Assembly (NCBI GenBank): GCA_036506155.1
Contig: DASXSF010000080.1
Location: 62,001 to 126,000, forward strand
DNA: 64,000 nt
DNA from: DASXRA01 sp036506155
GTDB lineage: Bacteria > Actinomycetota > Actinomycetes > Mycobacteriales > Jatrophihabitantaceae
Direction: 5' to 3'
In this document: positions 17,109 to 26,570 of the stretch, in pieces
Numbering within the stretch: position 1 is the first letter of the stretch
Layout of the letters: the number at the start of each line of letters is the position of its first letter
Program-made: the position numbers and the translations under genes
The notes under the pieces: generated by a model
Database searches by the model: none
What the model was told of the DNA's origin: nothing
What the model saw: the letters and a program-made list of their open reading frames with translations, nothing else

Positions 17109-18407
17109 GTGAGCCCACGTGTCGTGATCATCGGAGCCGGGTTCGCGGGCTACAGCGCAGCGAGGGGACTGCAGAAGTACGCGGCTGACGCCGAGATCGT
17201 GCTGATCAATCCAACCGACTACTTCCTGTACCTTCCGCTGCTGCCCGAGGTGGCCGCCGGGGTCCTGGAACCTCGACGCATCTGCGTGTCGCTGCCTGAT
17301 CGACTGCCGAAGACCAAGCTGGTGCTCGGCACCGTCGACCGCATCGACCTCGTGAGGCGCGGCATCGAATGGGTCGATCCCGAGCGCCGGCGCGGCGGCA
17401 TCGAATTCGATCGGCTCGTGCTCGCGGTGGGCAGTGTGAACCGGCTGCTGCCCATTCCAGGCATCGCCGAGCACGCGCACGGGTTTCGCGGCATATCTGA
17501 AGCTCTGTACCTGCGCGACCACATCACCCGCCAGCTCGAGCTGGCAGCTGTCACAGACGACCGCGCGGAACGAGACGCGAGATGCACATTCGTCGTCGTC
17601 GGCGCGGGCTATACGGGCACTGAGGTTGCCGCGCAGGGCCAGTTGTTCACCGCGCGGCTGGCGCGTCAGCTCCCGGCGTTGAGGAACCAGCAGATGCGGT
17701 GGCTGCTGGTCGATCTTGCCGAGCGGCTGCTCCCGGGGCTCAACCCATCGCTTTCGACGACCGCGGATCGGGTGCTGCGCAAGCGTGGAGTCGAGGTGCG
17801 CACCGGGCAGTCCGTCGAGTACGCAAGCGCTGACAGCCTTCGCCTGACCACCGGTGAACAGGTGGCTACCCGCTCGCTGATCTGGTGCGTCGGAGTACGC
17901 CCGGACCCCCTCGTCGACAGGCTGTCTTTACCCATGGAGCAGGGACGAATCCAGGTGCGCGAGACGCTCGAGGTCCCCGGGCACGCGCATGTGTTCGTCT
18001 GCGGCGACTGCGCCGCGGTGCCCGATCTCACTCGTCCGGGCACGATCACCGGGATGACCGCGCAGCATGCGCAGCGGCAGGGAGAGCTGGTGGCCCGCAA
18101 CGTCGCGGCCTCGCTGGCCCAGGAATCTCTCGCGCCCTACCGGCACCACGATCTCGGCTTTCTCGTTGACCTGGGCGGGCTCGAGGCCGCGGCCGACCCG
18201 CTCCGCATCCCGCTGTCGGGACTCGTCGCCAAGATCGTCACCCGCGGCTACCACCTCTACGCACTGCCCGGCAACCGCACGCGTACCGCCACCGACTGGG
18301 CCATCAACACGGTCATGCCGCCGCGGGCGGTACAACTCGGTCTGGTCGCCCCGGAACGGGTGCGGCTGGAGTCTACCGGCGCTGACCTGACGCACACTCA
18401 GGGATAA
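17109..18407 (+). CDS. ndh: Type II NADH dehydrogenase (NDH-2 family)
   Basis: The product is 432 residues from a GTG. An FAD-binding Rossmann motif is present at the N-terminus (RVVIIGAGFAGYSAARGLQK). A second nucleotide-binding GxGxxG lies near residue 163 (FVVVGAGYTGTEVAAQ), and HVFVCGDCAAVPDLTRPG near 300 contacts FAD. NDH-2 enzymes are single-subunit, non-proton-pumping and pass electrons from NADH to quinone at the membrane face. A C-terminal segment (VAKIVTRGYHLYALPGNRTR) fits the amphipathic membrane-binding helices of the family. It is followed 10 bases later by a DUF1905 gene, so the two are probably co-transcribed. Confidence 0.85.
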   Translation: MSPRVVIIGAGFAGYSAARGLQKYAADAEIVLINPTDYFLYLPLLPEVAAGVLEPRRICVSLPDRLPKTKLVLGTVDRIDLVRRGIEWVDPERRRGGIEFDRLVLAVGSVNRLLPIPGIAEHAHGFRGISEALYLRDHITRQLELAAVTDDRAERDARCTFVVVGAGYTGTEVAAQGQLFTARLARQLPALRNQQMRWLLVDLAERLLPGLNPSLSTTADRVLRKRGVEVRTGQSVEYASADSLRLTTGEQVATRSLIWCVGVRPDPLVDRLSLPMEQGRIQVRETLEVPGHAHVFVCGDCAAVPDLTRPGTITGMTAQHAQRQGELVARNVAASLAQESLAPYRHHDLGFLVDLGGLEAAADPLRIPLSGLVAKIVTRGYHLYALPGNRTRTATDWAINTVMPPRAVQLGLVAPERVRLESTGADLTHTQG

Positions 18408-18417
18408 CGTCACCCGC

Positions 18418-18744
18418 ATGGACACGGAGTTCACCGCCGAGTTGTGGGAATGGCGCGGGCCTGCGCCGTTCTACTGGCTGACCGTGCCCGCGGACAGCTG
18501 CGCCTACGTACGCGCCGAAGCGGGCGCGGTGTCCTACGGCTGGGGAGCGATTCCGGTGCGCGCCCGTATCGGTGCCACCGAGTGGGAGACCTCGCTGCTC
18601 CCCAAGAACGGCGGCTATGTCCTGCCGGTCAAGACCACCGTCCGGAAGCGCGAATGTTTCGGCGATGGTGACACGGTCACGGTTGCCATGAGCGTCGCCC
18701 CCCGCGGCGGTCGTCGGGCCAACGGCATCGGGCCGACCTGCTGA
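18418..18744 (+). CDS. DUF1905 protein
   Basis: The product is 108 residues, starting MDTEFTAELWEWRGPAPFYW. The DUF1905 pattern is clear: F.a.LW.w.g...w....P......, then GWGAIPVRARIGATEWETSL and FPKNGGYVLPVK-type (LLPKNGGYVLPVKTTVR). It is a small beta-barrel-like domain of unknown function. It follows ndh by 10 bases. Confidence 0.8.
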   Translation: MDTEFTAELWEWRGPAPFYWLTVPADSCAYVRAEAGAVSYGWGAIPVRARIGATEWETSLLPKNGGYVLPVKTTVRKRECFGDGDTVTVAMSVAPRGGRRANGIGPTC

Positions 18745-18798
18745 TCGCAGCTACCCGGTAGGGGTACGGACAACGCCGTCAGGCGGCACACTGACCGC

Positions 18799-21501
18799 GT
18801 GAGCGCACCCGGCCCCGAGGTAACGGCACGCGAAGCCGAGGTACTCGCGCTGGTCGGTGAGCATCTGACGAATGCGGAGATCGCTGACACGCTCTTCATA
18901 TCGGTACGCACAGTGGAAAGCCACGTGGCAGCGCTGCTGCGCAAGCTCAACGCTCCTGACCGCCGCGGCCTGGCGCGCCGTGCCGCTATTGATCGCGGGC
19001 CGTCGCGCGGAACGCTGCCGGCGCCGGCGACGCCATTCCTGGGCCGGGCGGTGGAGTGCGCGGAACTGACGCAAGCTCTGGCGGGCCAGCGTCTCGTCAC
19101 CGCGGTCGGCCCGGGCGGGATCGGGAAGACGCGCCTGGCGATCCGCATCGCCGGCGACGTGGCCGCCGAGTACCGCGACGGGGTCTGGTTCGTCGACCTG
19201 GTTCGCGTTGCGGACCCGGCTGCCGTGGTCGCGACGGTGGCGGAGGTGGTCGGCGTGCCCGAGCAGCTGGCGCTTTCGCCGGAGGCCACACTGGTCGCCT
19301 CGCTGGCCAGGCGCGACGGGCTGCTCGTACTGGACAACTGCGAGCACCTGCTGGACGGGGTGCGCGAGTGTGTGGATCTGATCGCCAACGGCTGCCCGGG
19401 ACTCACCGTGCTGGCGACGAGCCGGAGGAGGCTGATGCTTCCGTACGAGCGCGTTTATTCGGTCCCCGGGCTCTCCGTCACCGATGACGTTGGTGGCGAT
19501 GCCGTCGCGCTGTTCGCCGCGCGGGTCGTCGCCGCGACCGGCGAGGCGACCCCGCCGGATCCGGCCCGCGCAGCCGCGCTATGCCGAGCATTGGACGGCA
19601 TGCCGCTGGCGATCGAGCTGGCCGCGTCGCGCTACGCGACCCTGGGTCTGGACGGGCTGGAAGCCGGCCTGCATGACCGGCTGCGGTTCTTGACCGTCGG
19701 CAGCCCCATAGGAGCCCGGCACCGTTCGCTGCGCGACACCATCGCGTGGAGCTACGACCTGCTCACGCCCGCCGACCAGGCGCTGCTGCGTCGCGTCGCG
19801 GTGTTCTCGGCCTGGTTCGACGTAGGCGCCGCACGAGGCGTCGCCACTCCGGACAGTGATCGCGCAGCCGTTGCCGACGGGCTGGCCCGACTCGCCGACC
19901 ACAGCCTGCTCGTGGTCGATCGTGGGGCGCCGACCCGCTACCGCGCGTTGGAGACGATCCGCCAGTACGGCGAGGAACGCCTCACCGCGGCCGGCGAACT
20001 CGCGACGGTCCACGCGCAGCTCGACCACTGGTGCCGCCTACAGCTCAGCGAGCTCGCGGCCGCCGAACCTGACCACGCGTGGTGTCTGCGGTTCGATCGA
20101 ATCGTCGACGACGCGCGGGCCGCGCTTGTTCGGTGTGCCGCCGATCCAGCCCGTCGCGGGCAGGCCGCAGACCTTGCGGCTGAGCTCGCCGGGCAGCTGT
20201 GGCTGCGGGGGCGGCTGATGGAGGCCCAGCGGCGCTACGAGCAAGCCGCAGAACTCAGCCCGTCCCCGGCGGCCCGCGCACAGCGGCTGCGGCTGGCCGG
20301 CGGCGCCGCCGGCACCGGCTACCTAGGCACCGAGGTGCTGCGCCTGCTCCGCGAATCCGCCGACCTGGCCAGGTCGCTCGGGGACCTGGGCGGTGCCGCG
20401 AGCGACCTTGCCTGGATGTCGCTGTTCATAACCCGGGCTCCGGGAATCATGGCGCACACCCGCACCGCCGCGGAGGCGGCTGACCTGCTGGCCGAGGCCG
20501 AGGCCATCTCCGACGGTTCGCCAGGGAACGAAGCCGCAATCAGCCTCGCGAAGGCGTACGCCAAGTACCGCGACCTTTCCGTCGAACAATCTGAACAGGC
20601 CGTCGATCTTGCTCACGAGGCCGCAGACCCGGCACTCGAGGACGCCGCATTGGACCTGCTCACCGCCGTGCACCTCAGACTCGACGACATCCCGGCCGCC
20701 GTGGCGGCGATACAGCGCCGCGACGCGGCCATCGGCTCCCTCCCGATGGTGGCGCTGCACGGCTTCGCCCACAGCGACCACGCGCAGTACGGGTGCGAGG
20801 TTCTGCTTGCGGCCGGTGACCTGCACGGGGCGCTCGGATACGCGGACCGGCTGGCGCGCCTGCCGTTCTACCGCGAGGAAGGCCTGCTCGGGCTGGCCCG
20901 GCGCGTCAAGGTCGACGCGTTCGCCGGGCACTTCGACGCGGTGCTCCGCGACGCGACACACTTCCGCGAGAGCTGGGAACGTCTGGGCGAGCCGGTCGTG
21001 CCCAACCTCGCCAGCTCTGCTGGGGCCGTGGCGATGGTGCACGGCGTCCTCGGAGATGACGAGATGCGCGGGCGCTGGCTGCGCCTCGCTGATGACCTCA
21101 ACGGCGACCAGCCATCGATCAGCACTCGGGCCTGGGCGTCGACCTTCGACGCCATGGTGGCCCTGCACCGCGGAGAGTTCCGCACAGCCTCGGACCGCCT
21201 CACACTCGACGTCGACGACCCGCAGACGTGGTGGCACGCCGGCCAAATCATCTACCGGCCGTGGTACGCGGCTGTCTGGGCGGAGGCTGCCGTGCTCGAC
21301 CAACCGAACGATGCGCCGGCCCGCATCTCGCGAGCCCGCTACGCCGCGCGGGCCAACCCGATCGCGTCCGCCATTATCGAGCGTGCCGCCGCGCTCGCAG
21401 CGGGTAACCGCCGCGCTGTCGAGGACCTCGCCGCGACTTTCGAGGCGCTCGGCTGCCCCTACCAGCAGGCGCGAACGGGCGTGCTGGCAGCACTAATGTG
21501 A
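18799..21501 (+). CDS. LuxR-HTH plus NB-ARC/AfsR-like ATPase regulator
   Basis: The product is 900 residues from a GTG. Unusually, the LuxR helix-turn-helix is at the N-terminus (residues 9-62, with LTNAEIADTLFISVRTVESH). Then comes a STAND-type ATPase with Walker A GPGGIGKT (104-111), Walker B GLLVLDN (174-180), and a downstream GMPLAIELAASR motif typical of AfsR-like NB-ARC proteins. The remaining 500 residues are helical repeats of TPR type. Such proteins act as ATP-switched transcription factors; the inducer is unknown. A 14-base element shared with the ECF promoter region lies 30-43 bases upstream of the start. Confidence 0.85.
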   Translation: MSAPGPEVTAREAEVLALVGEHLTNAEIADTLFISVRTVESHVAALLRKLNAPDRRGLARRAAIDRGPSRGTLPAPATPFLGRAVECAELTQALAGQRLVTAVGPGGIGKTRLAIRIAGDVAAEYRDGVWFVDLVRVADPAAVVATVAEVVGVPEQLALSPEATLVASLARRDGLLVLDNCEHLLDGVRECVDLIANGCPGLTVLATSRRRLMLPYERVYSVPGLSVTDDVGGDAVALFAARVVAATGEATPPDPARAAALCRALDGMPLAIELAASRYATLGLDGLEAGLHDRLRFLTVGSPIGARHRSLRDTIAWSYDLLTPADQALLRRVAVFSAWFDVGAARGVATPDSDRAAVADGLARLADHSLLVVDRGAPTRYRALETIRQYGEERLTAAGELATVHAQLDHWCRLQLSELAAAEPDHAWCLRFDRIVDDARAALVRCAADPARRGQAADLAAELAGQLWLRGRLMEAQRRYEQAAELSPSPAARAQRLRLAGGAAGTGYLGTEVLRLLRESADLARSLGDLGGAASDLAWMSLFITRAPGIMAHTRTAAEAADLLAEAEAISDGSPGNEAAISLAKAYAKYRDLSVEQSEQAVDLAHEAADPALEDAALDLLTAVHLRLDDIPAAVAAIQRRDAAIGSLPMVALHGFAHSDHAQYGCEVLLAAGDLHGALGYADRLARLPFYREEGLLGLARRVKVDAFAGHFDAVLRDATHFRESWERLGEPVVPNLASSAGAVAMVHGVLGDDEMRGRWLRLADDLNGDQPSISTRAWASTFDAMVALHRGEFRTASDRLTLDVDDPQTWWHAGQIIYRPWYAAVWAEAAVLDQPNDAPARISRARYAARANPIASAIIERAAALAAGNRRAVEDLAATFEALGCPYQQARTGVLAALM

Positions 21502-21532
21502 TCGGTCAGAACGCTGTGCGAACGCCGCCGCC

Positions 21533-22978
21533 TTAAGCCACTGCTACCGGGAAGGCAACCGGGCTGCGGTTCCCGTTCTGGTCCACGGCACGAATACCGA
21601 ACTGCACGTTGTCCTTCGAGATGTCGAGCGTGACCGAGGTGACGTTGCCGACGGGGAGCGCATCGGTCCAGTCCGAATCCGTGGTCTCCCGCATCACCAC
21701 TTCGTACCCGGTCAGGTTCGTTTCCGGGTTGGCGTTCCAATCCATGGTGGTGAGGTTGGTGCCGGAGAAAGTGCCGGGCGGCGCCGTGTGGATCCGCACG
21801 TTTTTGGGTGTGCCGGGCGAGGCGGCCAGCCCCCACAAGGCGGCGGCGTTCACCCCGGCCACCCGGGCGATGTAGTTGAAGTCCACGAAATCGATCAGGT
21901 CGCCGAGCTGCACGCCGTCGACCACCTGGGTGTTCTGGTGCTCGTGGTTGAAGTTCTCCCGCGGCTCGGTGAACCTGGCGGCCGCGTACCCCTGGCCCTG
22001 GAACGAGACGTGGTCGCTGGCGCGCAGGTACCGGTCGCGCCGCCAGATCGGCCGGATGTTCATGCCGGTCAGGTTGAACGGCGCCACCGAGGTGACGAAC
22101 CGGCCCAGTTGGCGGGACAACCCGTCGTTCTCACCGCCGACCGACTGCAGGAGCGATATCTGGCCCGAGGTCACGTTGGTCGGGACGCCCTCCAGGAACA
22201 GCCGGACCGTGAAGGGGTCAGGCTTGGTGCCGTCGAAGGCCTGGCTGGCGCCGATGATGTCGTTGCTGAACATGCCCTGCACGTCGTTGCCGGCCGCCTT
22301 CATCTGCCGGGCCATGAAGCTGGAACCGTAAAGCCCTTCCTCTTCCCCGGCGACGGTCGCGAACAGGATGGTGCCGGGGAACTGGTGGGTGGCGAACAAC
22401 CGGGCGAGTTCGAGCACGCACGCCACGCCGGAGCCGTCGTCGTCGGCCCCCGGCGCGTCGCTGGTGAAATCCAGCACGTCGGTCACCCTGGAGTCCAGGT
22501 GCCCGGTCACCACGTAGAACCGCTCGGGCGATGCGGTCCCCTGCAGGGTCGCGATGACGTTCGTGATCGTGGTCGGGACGGGGATGCGGCTGGAGACGGG
22601 CTGCACGAACGTCTGCTGCTGCACCGTCATGTTGCCGCCGGAGGTAGCGGCGATGGCCTGCATCTGCTGAGTCACCCACGCGGTGGCCGCGCCGATGCCA
22701 CGCACCGGGTCGGTCTGGCTGGACGCCGTGTGTCTGGTGCCGAACTGGGTCAGCCGGAGGATGGTGGCCTCGATCCGGTCGGGGTCGATCTGATTGATCA
22801 GAGCCCGCAGAGCCGGGTCGAAGTTCCCGGTGTTCTGAGCCGGATTGAGGCCGGCCGGAGCGGCATGAGCCGGAGCAGCCTGCGCGACGATGGGCGCAGC
22901 GACGGCCGTGACGGCCGCAGCGGAGAGGAACGTACGGCGGCTGGGGCCTTGTGGGCCCGATACGTCAGGGGTTTCCAT
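21533..22978 (-). CDS. Tat-exported M28-family metallopeptidase with C-terminal FnIII-like domain
   Basis: The product is 481 residues from ATG at 22978. The twin-Arg signal GPSRRTFLSAAAVTAV is followed by an AxA cleavage region. The catalytic domain carries the di-zinc ligands of M28 aminopeptidases: His in TGHLDSR, Asp in GADDDGSG, Glu-Glu in AGEEEGLYGS, Asp in SNDIIG and His in ASDHVSF. The last 95 residues (PKNVRIHTAPPGTFSGTNLT onward) form a fibronectin III-like domain. It probably folds in the cytoplasm, is exported, and degrades peptides outside. The frame extends to 23242, but that part lacks homology. Confidence 0.9.
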   Translation of the reverse strand: METPDVSGPQGPSRRTFLSAAAVTAVAAPIVAQAAPAHAAPAGLNPAQNTGNFDPALRALINQIDPDRIEATILRLTQFGTRHTASSQTDPVRGIGAATAWVTQQMQAIAATSGGNMTVQQQTFVQPVSSRIPVPTTITNVIATLQGTASPERFYVVTGHLDSRVTDVLDFTSDAPGADDDGSGVACVLELARLFATHQFPGTILFATVAGEEEGLYGSSFMARQMKAAGNDVQGMFSNDIIGASQAFDGTKPDPFTVRLFLEGVPTNVTSGQISLLQSVGGENDGLSRQLGRFVTSVAPFNLTGMNIRPIWRRDRYLRASDHVSFQGQGYAAARFTEPRENFNHEHQNTQVVDGVQLGDLIDFVDFNYIARVAGVNAAALWGLAASPGTPKNVRIHTAPPGTFSGTNLTTMDWNANPETNLTGYEVVMRETTDSDWTDALPVGNVTSVTLDISKDNVQFGIRAVDQNGNRSPVAFPVAVA

Positions 22979-23408
22979 GTGCTGAACTAAGACCCGGACA
23001 ACGGAGCTTGTCAAGACATTGCGGCCGTTAGCCATCGGAAAGGCGCTGGCGAGAGACAATAGATCTTTTCGGTCCCGCCGGTAGCCGCCCGCCGAGGCCG
23101 CCGCGACCTCCGTCCTACTCCACCGCCGGGCGGACGCATCCGGCGCTGCGCTCGCATTCCGCGCCGCGTCGTCGGACGAGGGCGCCGTACTGCGCCTCGA
23201 GAGTGGTGAGCCCTCGGCCGAGCCCGAGTGAAGCACGGACAATTGTTTGGGCTAACGGCGGGCTTCTCCTGCACGCAAAGTCATTATTCGGCTCTGAAAT
23301 CAAAATAGATTGCGCGAAAGTGCAGCCCAGACCTTGTGGTGACCAATGGCCAGGTCGACACTGACGTGTCTTGCGAGTTTCTACCTGAGCGGGGGCAGGT
23401 GGTCAGCC
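22979..23408. other. Gene-free stretch, relatively AT-rich near its right end
   Basis: No supported frame on either strand. The part at 23225-23320 is less GC-rich than its surroundings and probably carries promoters for the divergent peptidase and holin-like genes. No clear palindromes were seen. Confidence 0.4.
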
Positions 23409-23954
23409 ATGGCGACGAGTACGACAACCGACACCGACCGCAAGCCTGCGCCGCCACCGGTGAACTGGCGCCTGAACCCCGTGCTGGCAGACTTCCTTGA
23501 GCGCGCAGGATGGTCCGCTGGGCAAGTGCTCTTCGCGACGCTTCTGGCCGGCGGCACGAGCGTCACCGTCGCCAACCTGCCGTGGAAGTATGCGTCGGTG
23601 CTGGCGCTTAGCGCTGCCGTCGGGTCAGTCGTCCTCACCGCGATCCAGTACGTGGCGAAGCTCACCAACCTTCCATTTTGGGAAGATACGATTGTTCGAT
23701 TGGGCAAGACGTTCCTCGCCTCGCTCGCCGCCTCCTTCGCGGCGGCTCAGCCGTTTGATATCACGAAATTCAACTGGACCACGGCTTTGAACATGGCGGC
23801 ACTAGCCGTCCTGGCAGCGCTCGGGAAAGGTTTGCTCGCCCGCGGAAGTAATGCGGTCACCGCTGTCGATCACAAAGCCACGGCACCTGCGGCGAATACA
23901 GTGAATCCGTCGACACTTCCCGCACGCACCTATCTCGCGGCGGTCCAGCGATAG
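23409..23954 (+). CDS. Phage r1t-type holin-like protein
   Basis: The product is 181 residues from ATG at 23409, with GGGGGCAGG upstream. After a Thr/Pro-rich start come hydrophobic segments: VLFATLLAGGTSVTVANLPW, a second membrane span (YASVLALSAAVGSVVLTAIQ), then FLASLAASFAAAQPFD, KFNWTTALNMAALAVLAALG and KGLL. The FDITKFNWTTALNMA motif near the C-terminus resembles r1t-like phage holins. No endolysin, tail or capsid gene is adjacent, so this is a solitary holin. It may be domesticated, or the last trace of a prophage. The call is moderate because holins are short and divergent. Confidence 0.6.
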   Translation: MATSTTTDTDRKPAPPPVNWRLNPVLADFLERAGWSAGQVLFATLLAGGTSVTVANLPWKYASVLALSAAVGSVVLTAIQYVAKLTNLPFWEDTIVRLGKTFLASLAASFAAAQPFDITKFNWTTALNMAALAVLAALGKGLLARGSNAVTAVDHKATAPAANTVNPSTLPARTYLAAVQR

Positions 23955-23973
23955 GCTCGTGTCGCACGCCTCG

Positions 23974-23989
23974 GCCAGGCGTACCTGGC
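23974..23989. terminator. Hairpin between converging genes
   Basis: GCCAGG CGTA CCTGGC is a perfect 6-bp stem with a 4-base loop, located between converging stops at 23954 and 23998. Confidence 0.45.
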
Positions 23990-23997
23990 ACGGTTGC

Positions 23998-25250
23998 TCA
24001 GGCGCTGGCCGTCCGTCGCAGGCCGCGCGTCTCGTACAGCAGCGTTCCGGCCACGACCGCAGCGACTGCTGCGCCGTACACCAGCGACGTTCCCCGTAGG
24101 CCCTCGTCAGTGATGACCAGTCCGGCGAGCAGCGCCGGGATGCTGAACGCGAGGTAGCTGACGACGTAGATCGCCGAGATAAGCGCTGCCCGCTCGTGCG
24201 GTGCCGCGAGCTGGCTCACCGTCCGGAAGGCGCCCAGGTAGGCCGGCCCGAACCCCAGACCTGCGGTGACCGCTGCCACGATGAAGATCGTCAGTGACGA
24301 GGAGGCCACGGCAAGCACCAACAGGGCGCTTCCGAGGAACAGAAGTATCGTTCCCTGTCGCCCCATCGTCTCCGGCGAGCGGTCCCTGAGCAAGATCGAA
24401 GCAATCGCCGACGATCCGGCGAACGCTCCGATCACGAGGCCAACGACCGCGTGGTTGTGCTGGCTGAACACCACGGCGAGCAGTGAGCCGCCGACGGAGA
24501 ACATCAGCCCGCCGAGCATCCAGGTGGAGGCCATGGTGGGGACGGCGCGCAAGAAGGCGCGTCTGGCCGGCGTGGGAACGAACACCCGGGGGCGCAGCGC
24601 TGCTCGCACACCGGGCGCCCGCGCGAGGTCTCGGGAAGCACCGACGTCATGAGAGCAAGGGCCACGAATGCTGCGGTGAGGATGCCGAAGACCAGGCGCG
24701 TGGGGTGGGGCCCGTACTGGATGAGCACGCCGCTTCCAATGGCGCCGAGGCCGAGGCCACCGGTCGCCGCCGCGCCGTTCACCAAAGAGCCGAGCCGTGA
24801 GCCGTTGGTGGGTTGCAGGTCAAGTAGGTAGGCGCCGAGGACACCGACCGCGGCGCCGGTCGCCAGACCCTGGATGAAGCGCGCGACAAACAGGGCGGCG
24901 ACGCTGTCAGCGTTCAGGAAGACCGCCATGGCGCCCGCCTCGATGAGCAGCGCCACTGCCAGCACGGGACGACGTCCGAGGAAATCAGAGAGCCGCCCGA
25001 CGGTGAGCAGGCTGAGCAGCAGGGCCAGCACGTACACGGCGAAGATCGCGGTCAAGGTGAGGGCACTGAAGCCGAACTCCGCCTGGTACACGGGGTAGAG
25101 CGGGCTGGGCGCGCTCGAGGCGGCGAGCAGCGTGGCGGTCGTGCCCGCCACCAGCCAGAAGGCCCAGGCTCGCGTCAGCACGGTGTTGGCGCGGTGCCCC
25201 GGACGGGCGGCACCCGCTGCGTCCTGTGATCTTTGCAGCAGAGTTGTCAT
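23998..25250 (-). pseudogene. MFS drug-type efflux transporter, frameshifted
   Basis: From ATG at 25250 (GGAG 8 bases upstream), the first half covers six membrane spans with the MFS motif A (GRLSDFLGRRPVLA) and ends PETSRGR. Homology continues in the next frame from about 24611 (VRAALRPRVFVPTPARRAFL), with six further spans to 23998. Inserting one G in the CCGGG run at 24611-24614 restores one protein of about 418 residues. The promoter contains a 9-bp inverted repeat. A divergent ArsR regulator indicates inducible efflux of an unknown compound. It may be an intact gene with a base-calling error. Confidence 0.8.
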
Positions 25251-25269
25251 CGTGGGCTCCAAGTGGCCT

Positions 25270-25293
25270 ACCGTTCGAGTTGTATCGAACGGT
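25270..25293. promoter_or_regulatory. Candidate ArsR operator
   Basis: ACCGTTCGA (25270-25278) and TCGAACGGT (25285-25293) are perfect 9-bp arms with a 6-base spacer, 20 bases before the MFS start and 47 bases before the divergent ArsR gene. Confidence 0.7.
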
Positions 25294-25339
25294 TGCAACC
25301 CAGTAGCCTCTGCGATAGTTCCAAGGAAGTCGAACTGTA

Positions 25340-25660
25340 ATGACCGCCACAGCCCGCCTGCTCCCCCACCCGGACCTGGCCGACGTCGGGCTGCCCGCCG
25401 CGCTGTTCGCGCTCAGCGACCCGGCGCGCCTCGATCTGGTCAGACAGCTCGCGACGCAGGGGCCGCTGTCGGTGGCGCAGTGTCAGGCGACCGGCCCCGG
25501 CGTGCCCAAGTCGACCTTCTCTCACCACCTGAAGACGCTGCGCGAGGCCGGGCTCATCCGGAACGAACCCTCCGGGCGACAGCGCACTGTCACCCTGCGC
25601 CGCGCCGAGGTTGACGCACGCTTTCCGGGTCTGCTGGACGCCGTCCTGTCCTTGCGGTAG
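25340..25660 (+). CDS. ArsR-family transcriptional regulator
   Basis: The product is 106 residues: FALSDPARLDLVRQLATQGP, then KSTFSHHLKTLREAGLIRNE as the recognition helix and wing. This is the classic winged-helix ArsR domain. The metal-binding ELCVCDL motif is not present, so it probably senses a small molecule or is redox-linked rather than metal-sensing. It is divergent from the MFS pump, with a shared palindrome between them, so autorepression plus repression of the pump is likely. Confidence 0.9.
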   Translation: MTATARLLPHPDLADVGLPAALFALSDPARLDLVRQLATQGPLSVAQCQATGPGVPKSTFSHHLKTLREAGLIRNEPSGRQRTVTLRRAEVDARFPGLLDAVLSLR

Positions 25661-25689
25661 CCGGTCGGTTTTGCGCGGCGGCGCCTGAT

Positions 25690-25862
25690 CCACGCGGCTG
25701 CAACGGCATCGGACCGCGTCGGCAGGGCGTCGCGGAGGCCCTTGCGAGACGTGATCCCGAGTTTCAAGAACACCTACTTCAGATGCCACTCGACGGTGCG
25801 TGGGCTGATGAAGAGCTCGATGCCGATTCATCCAGGCTTGGCTGCTCGCGCGGCGTCAGCGC
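25690..25862 (-). pseudogene. LuxR-family regulator C-terminal remnant
   Basis: On the minus strand, IGIELFISPRTVEWHLK is followed by an in-frame TAG and then VFLKLGITSRKGLRDALP. Together they match the end of a LuxR helix-turn-helix (ISPRTVEWHLRKVFTKLGI). Another frame upstream gives ALTPRE, the usual start of the same domain, with the intervening helix deleted. At least three lesions are needed, so this is real decay rather than one sequencing error. Confidence 0.65.
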
Positions 25863-25961
25863 CGTCCGGGGACAGCACGGCGGCCCGATCCTGAGCACCA
25901 CCCACCGCAGAGCCACAACTACCTGCGCCAGCCCGAGTAACCGGGCTGGCGCACCACAAGC

Positions 25962-26570
25962 TCACTCGGGCAGCGTCTCCCTGGCGTTCTCGTACGAGCC
26001 GCTCGGCGGGTTGGGGTCCGGACCGTATAGGAGGTGCACCACGCCCGTGCGAAACGGCTGTGACGAGATGAGCTTGAGGTGGCGGGCGGGCGCGCCGTCC
26101 TCGAACAGCTTGAGCCCCGAGCCGGCGGTTGCCGGATGGATGAACAGGTGCAGCTCGTCGAGCAGATCGGCGTCGAGCAGCTGGCGCACAACAGAGACCG
26201 ATCCGCTGAGGGCGATCCGCTCGATCGTCGGGTCGTTCTTCAGCGCCGTGACCCCCCCGACAAGATCGCCCTGTAGCTGCTCGGAATTGCGCCAGGTGAA
26301 CTCGAGCGGGCGGTGCGATGCGACGATCTTTCGCATGTCGCCCAGCCGCTTCGCGAACCCTGCATCGACGCCGCCGGCAGCCTCACGTTCGGGCCAGGCT
26401 CCCGCGAAGCTGTCGTAGGTGACGCGGCCGAACAGCATGACGTCGGCGTCATGCGTCTGGTTCACGGCGTCACCCAACTCCTCGTTGAAGTACGGGAAGT
26501 GCCAGCTGCCGACGCCGGGGTCGACGACGCCGTCGAGTGCCATGAACATGCTCGCGACGATCGTGGCCAT
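25962..26570 (-). CDS. RibD C-terminal / DHFR-like reductase
   Basis: The product is 202 residues from ATG at 26570, preceded by AGGAG. The start MATIVASMFMALDGVVDPG resembles the substrate-side strand of RibD-C proteins. ADVMLFGRVTYDSFAGAWPE and IALSGSVSVVRQLLDADLLD provide the nucleotide-binding loop and helix, and HLFIHPATAGSGLKLFE the C-terminal strand. It is a paralogue, not a duplicate, of the gene at 3035. Such genes are often single-gene units of unknown substrate. Confidence 0.85.
   Translation of the reverse strand: MATIVASMFMALDGVVDPGVGSWHFPYFNEELGDAVNQTHDADVMLFGRVTYDSFAGAWPEREAAGGVDAGFAKRLGDMRKIVASHRPLEFTWRNSEQLQGDLVGGVTALKNDPTIERIALSGSVSVVRQLLDADLLDELHLFIHPATAGSGLKLFEDGAPARHLKLISSQPFRTGVVHLLYGPDPNPPSGSYENARETLPE

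Noticed and set aside
21788..22990. A 400-codon open frame on the plus strand
   Set aside because: It is antisense to the M28 peptidase, Arg/Gly/Asp/His-rich in the way GC-rich antisense frames are, and has no domain; the minus-strand peptidase has ligands and a Tat signal.
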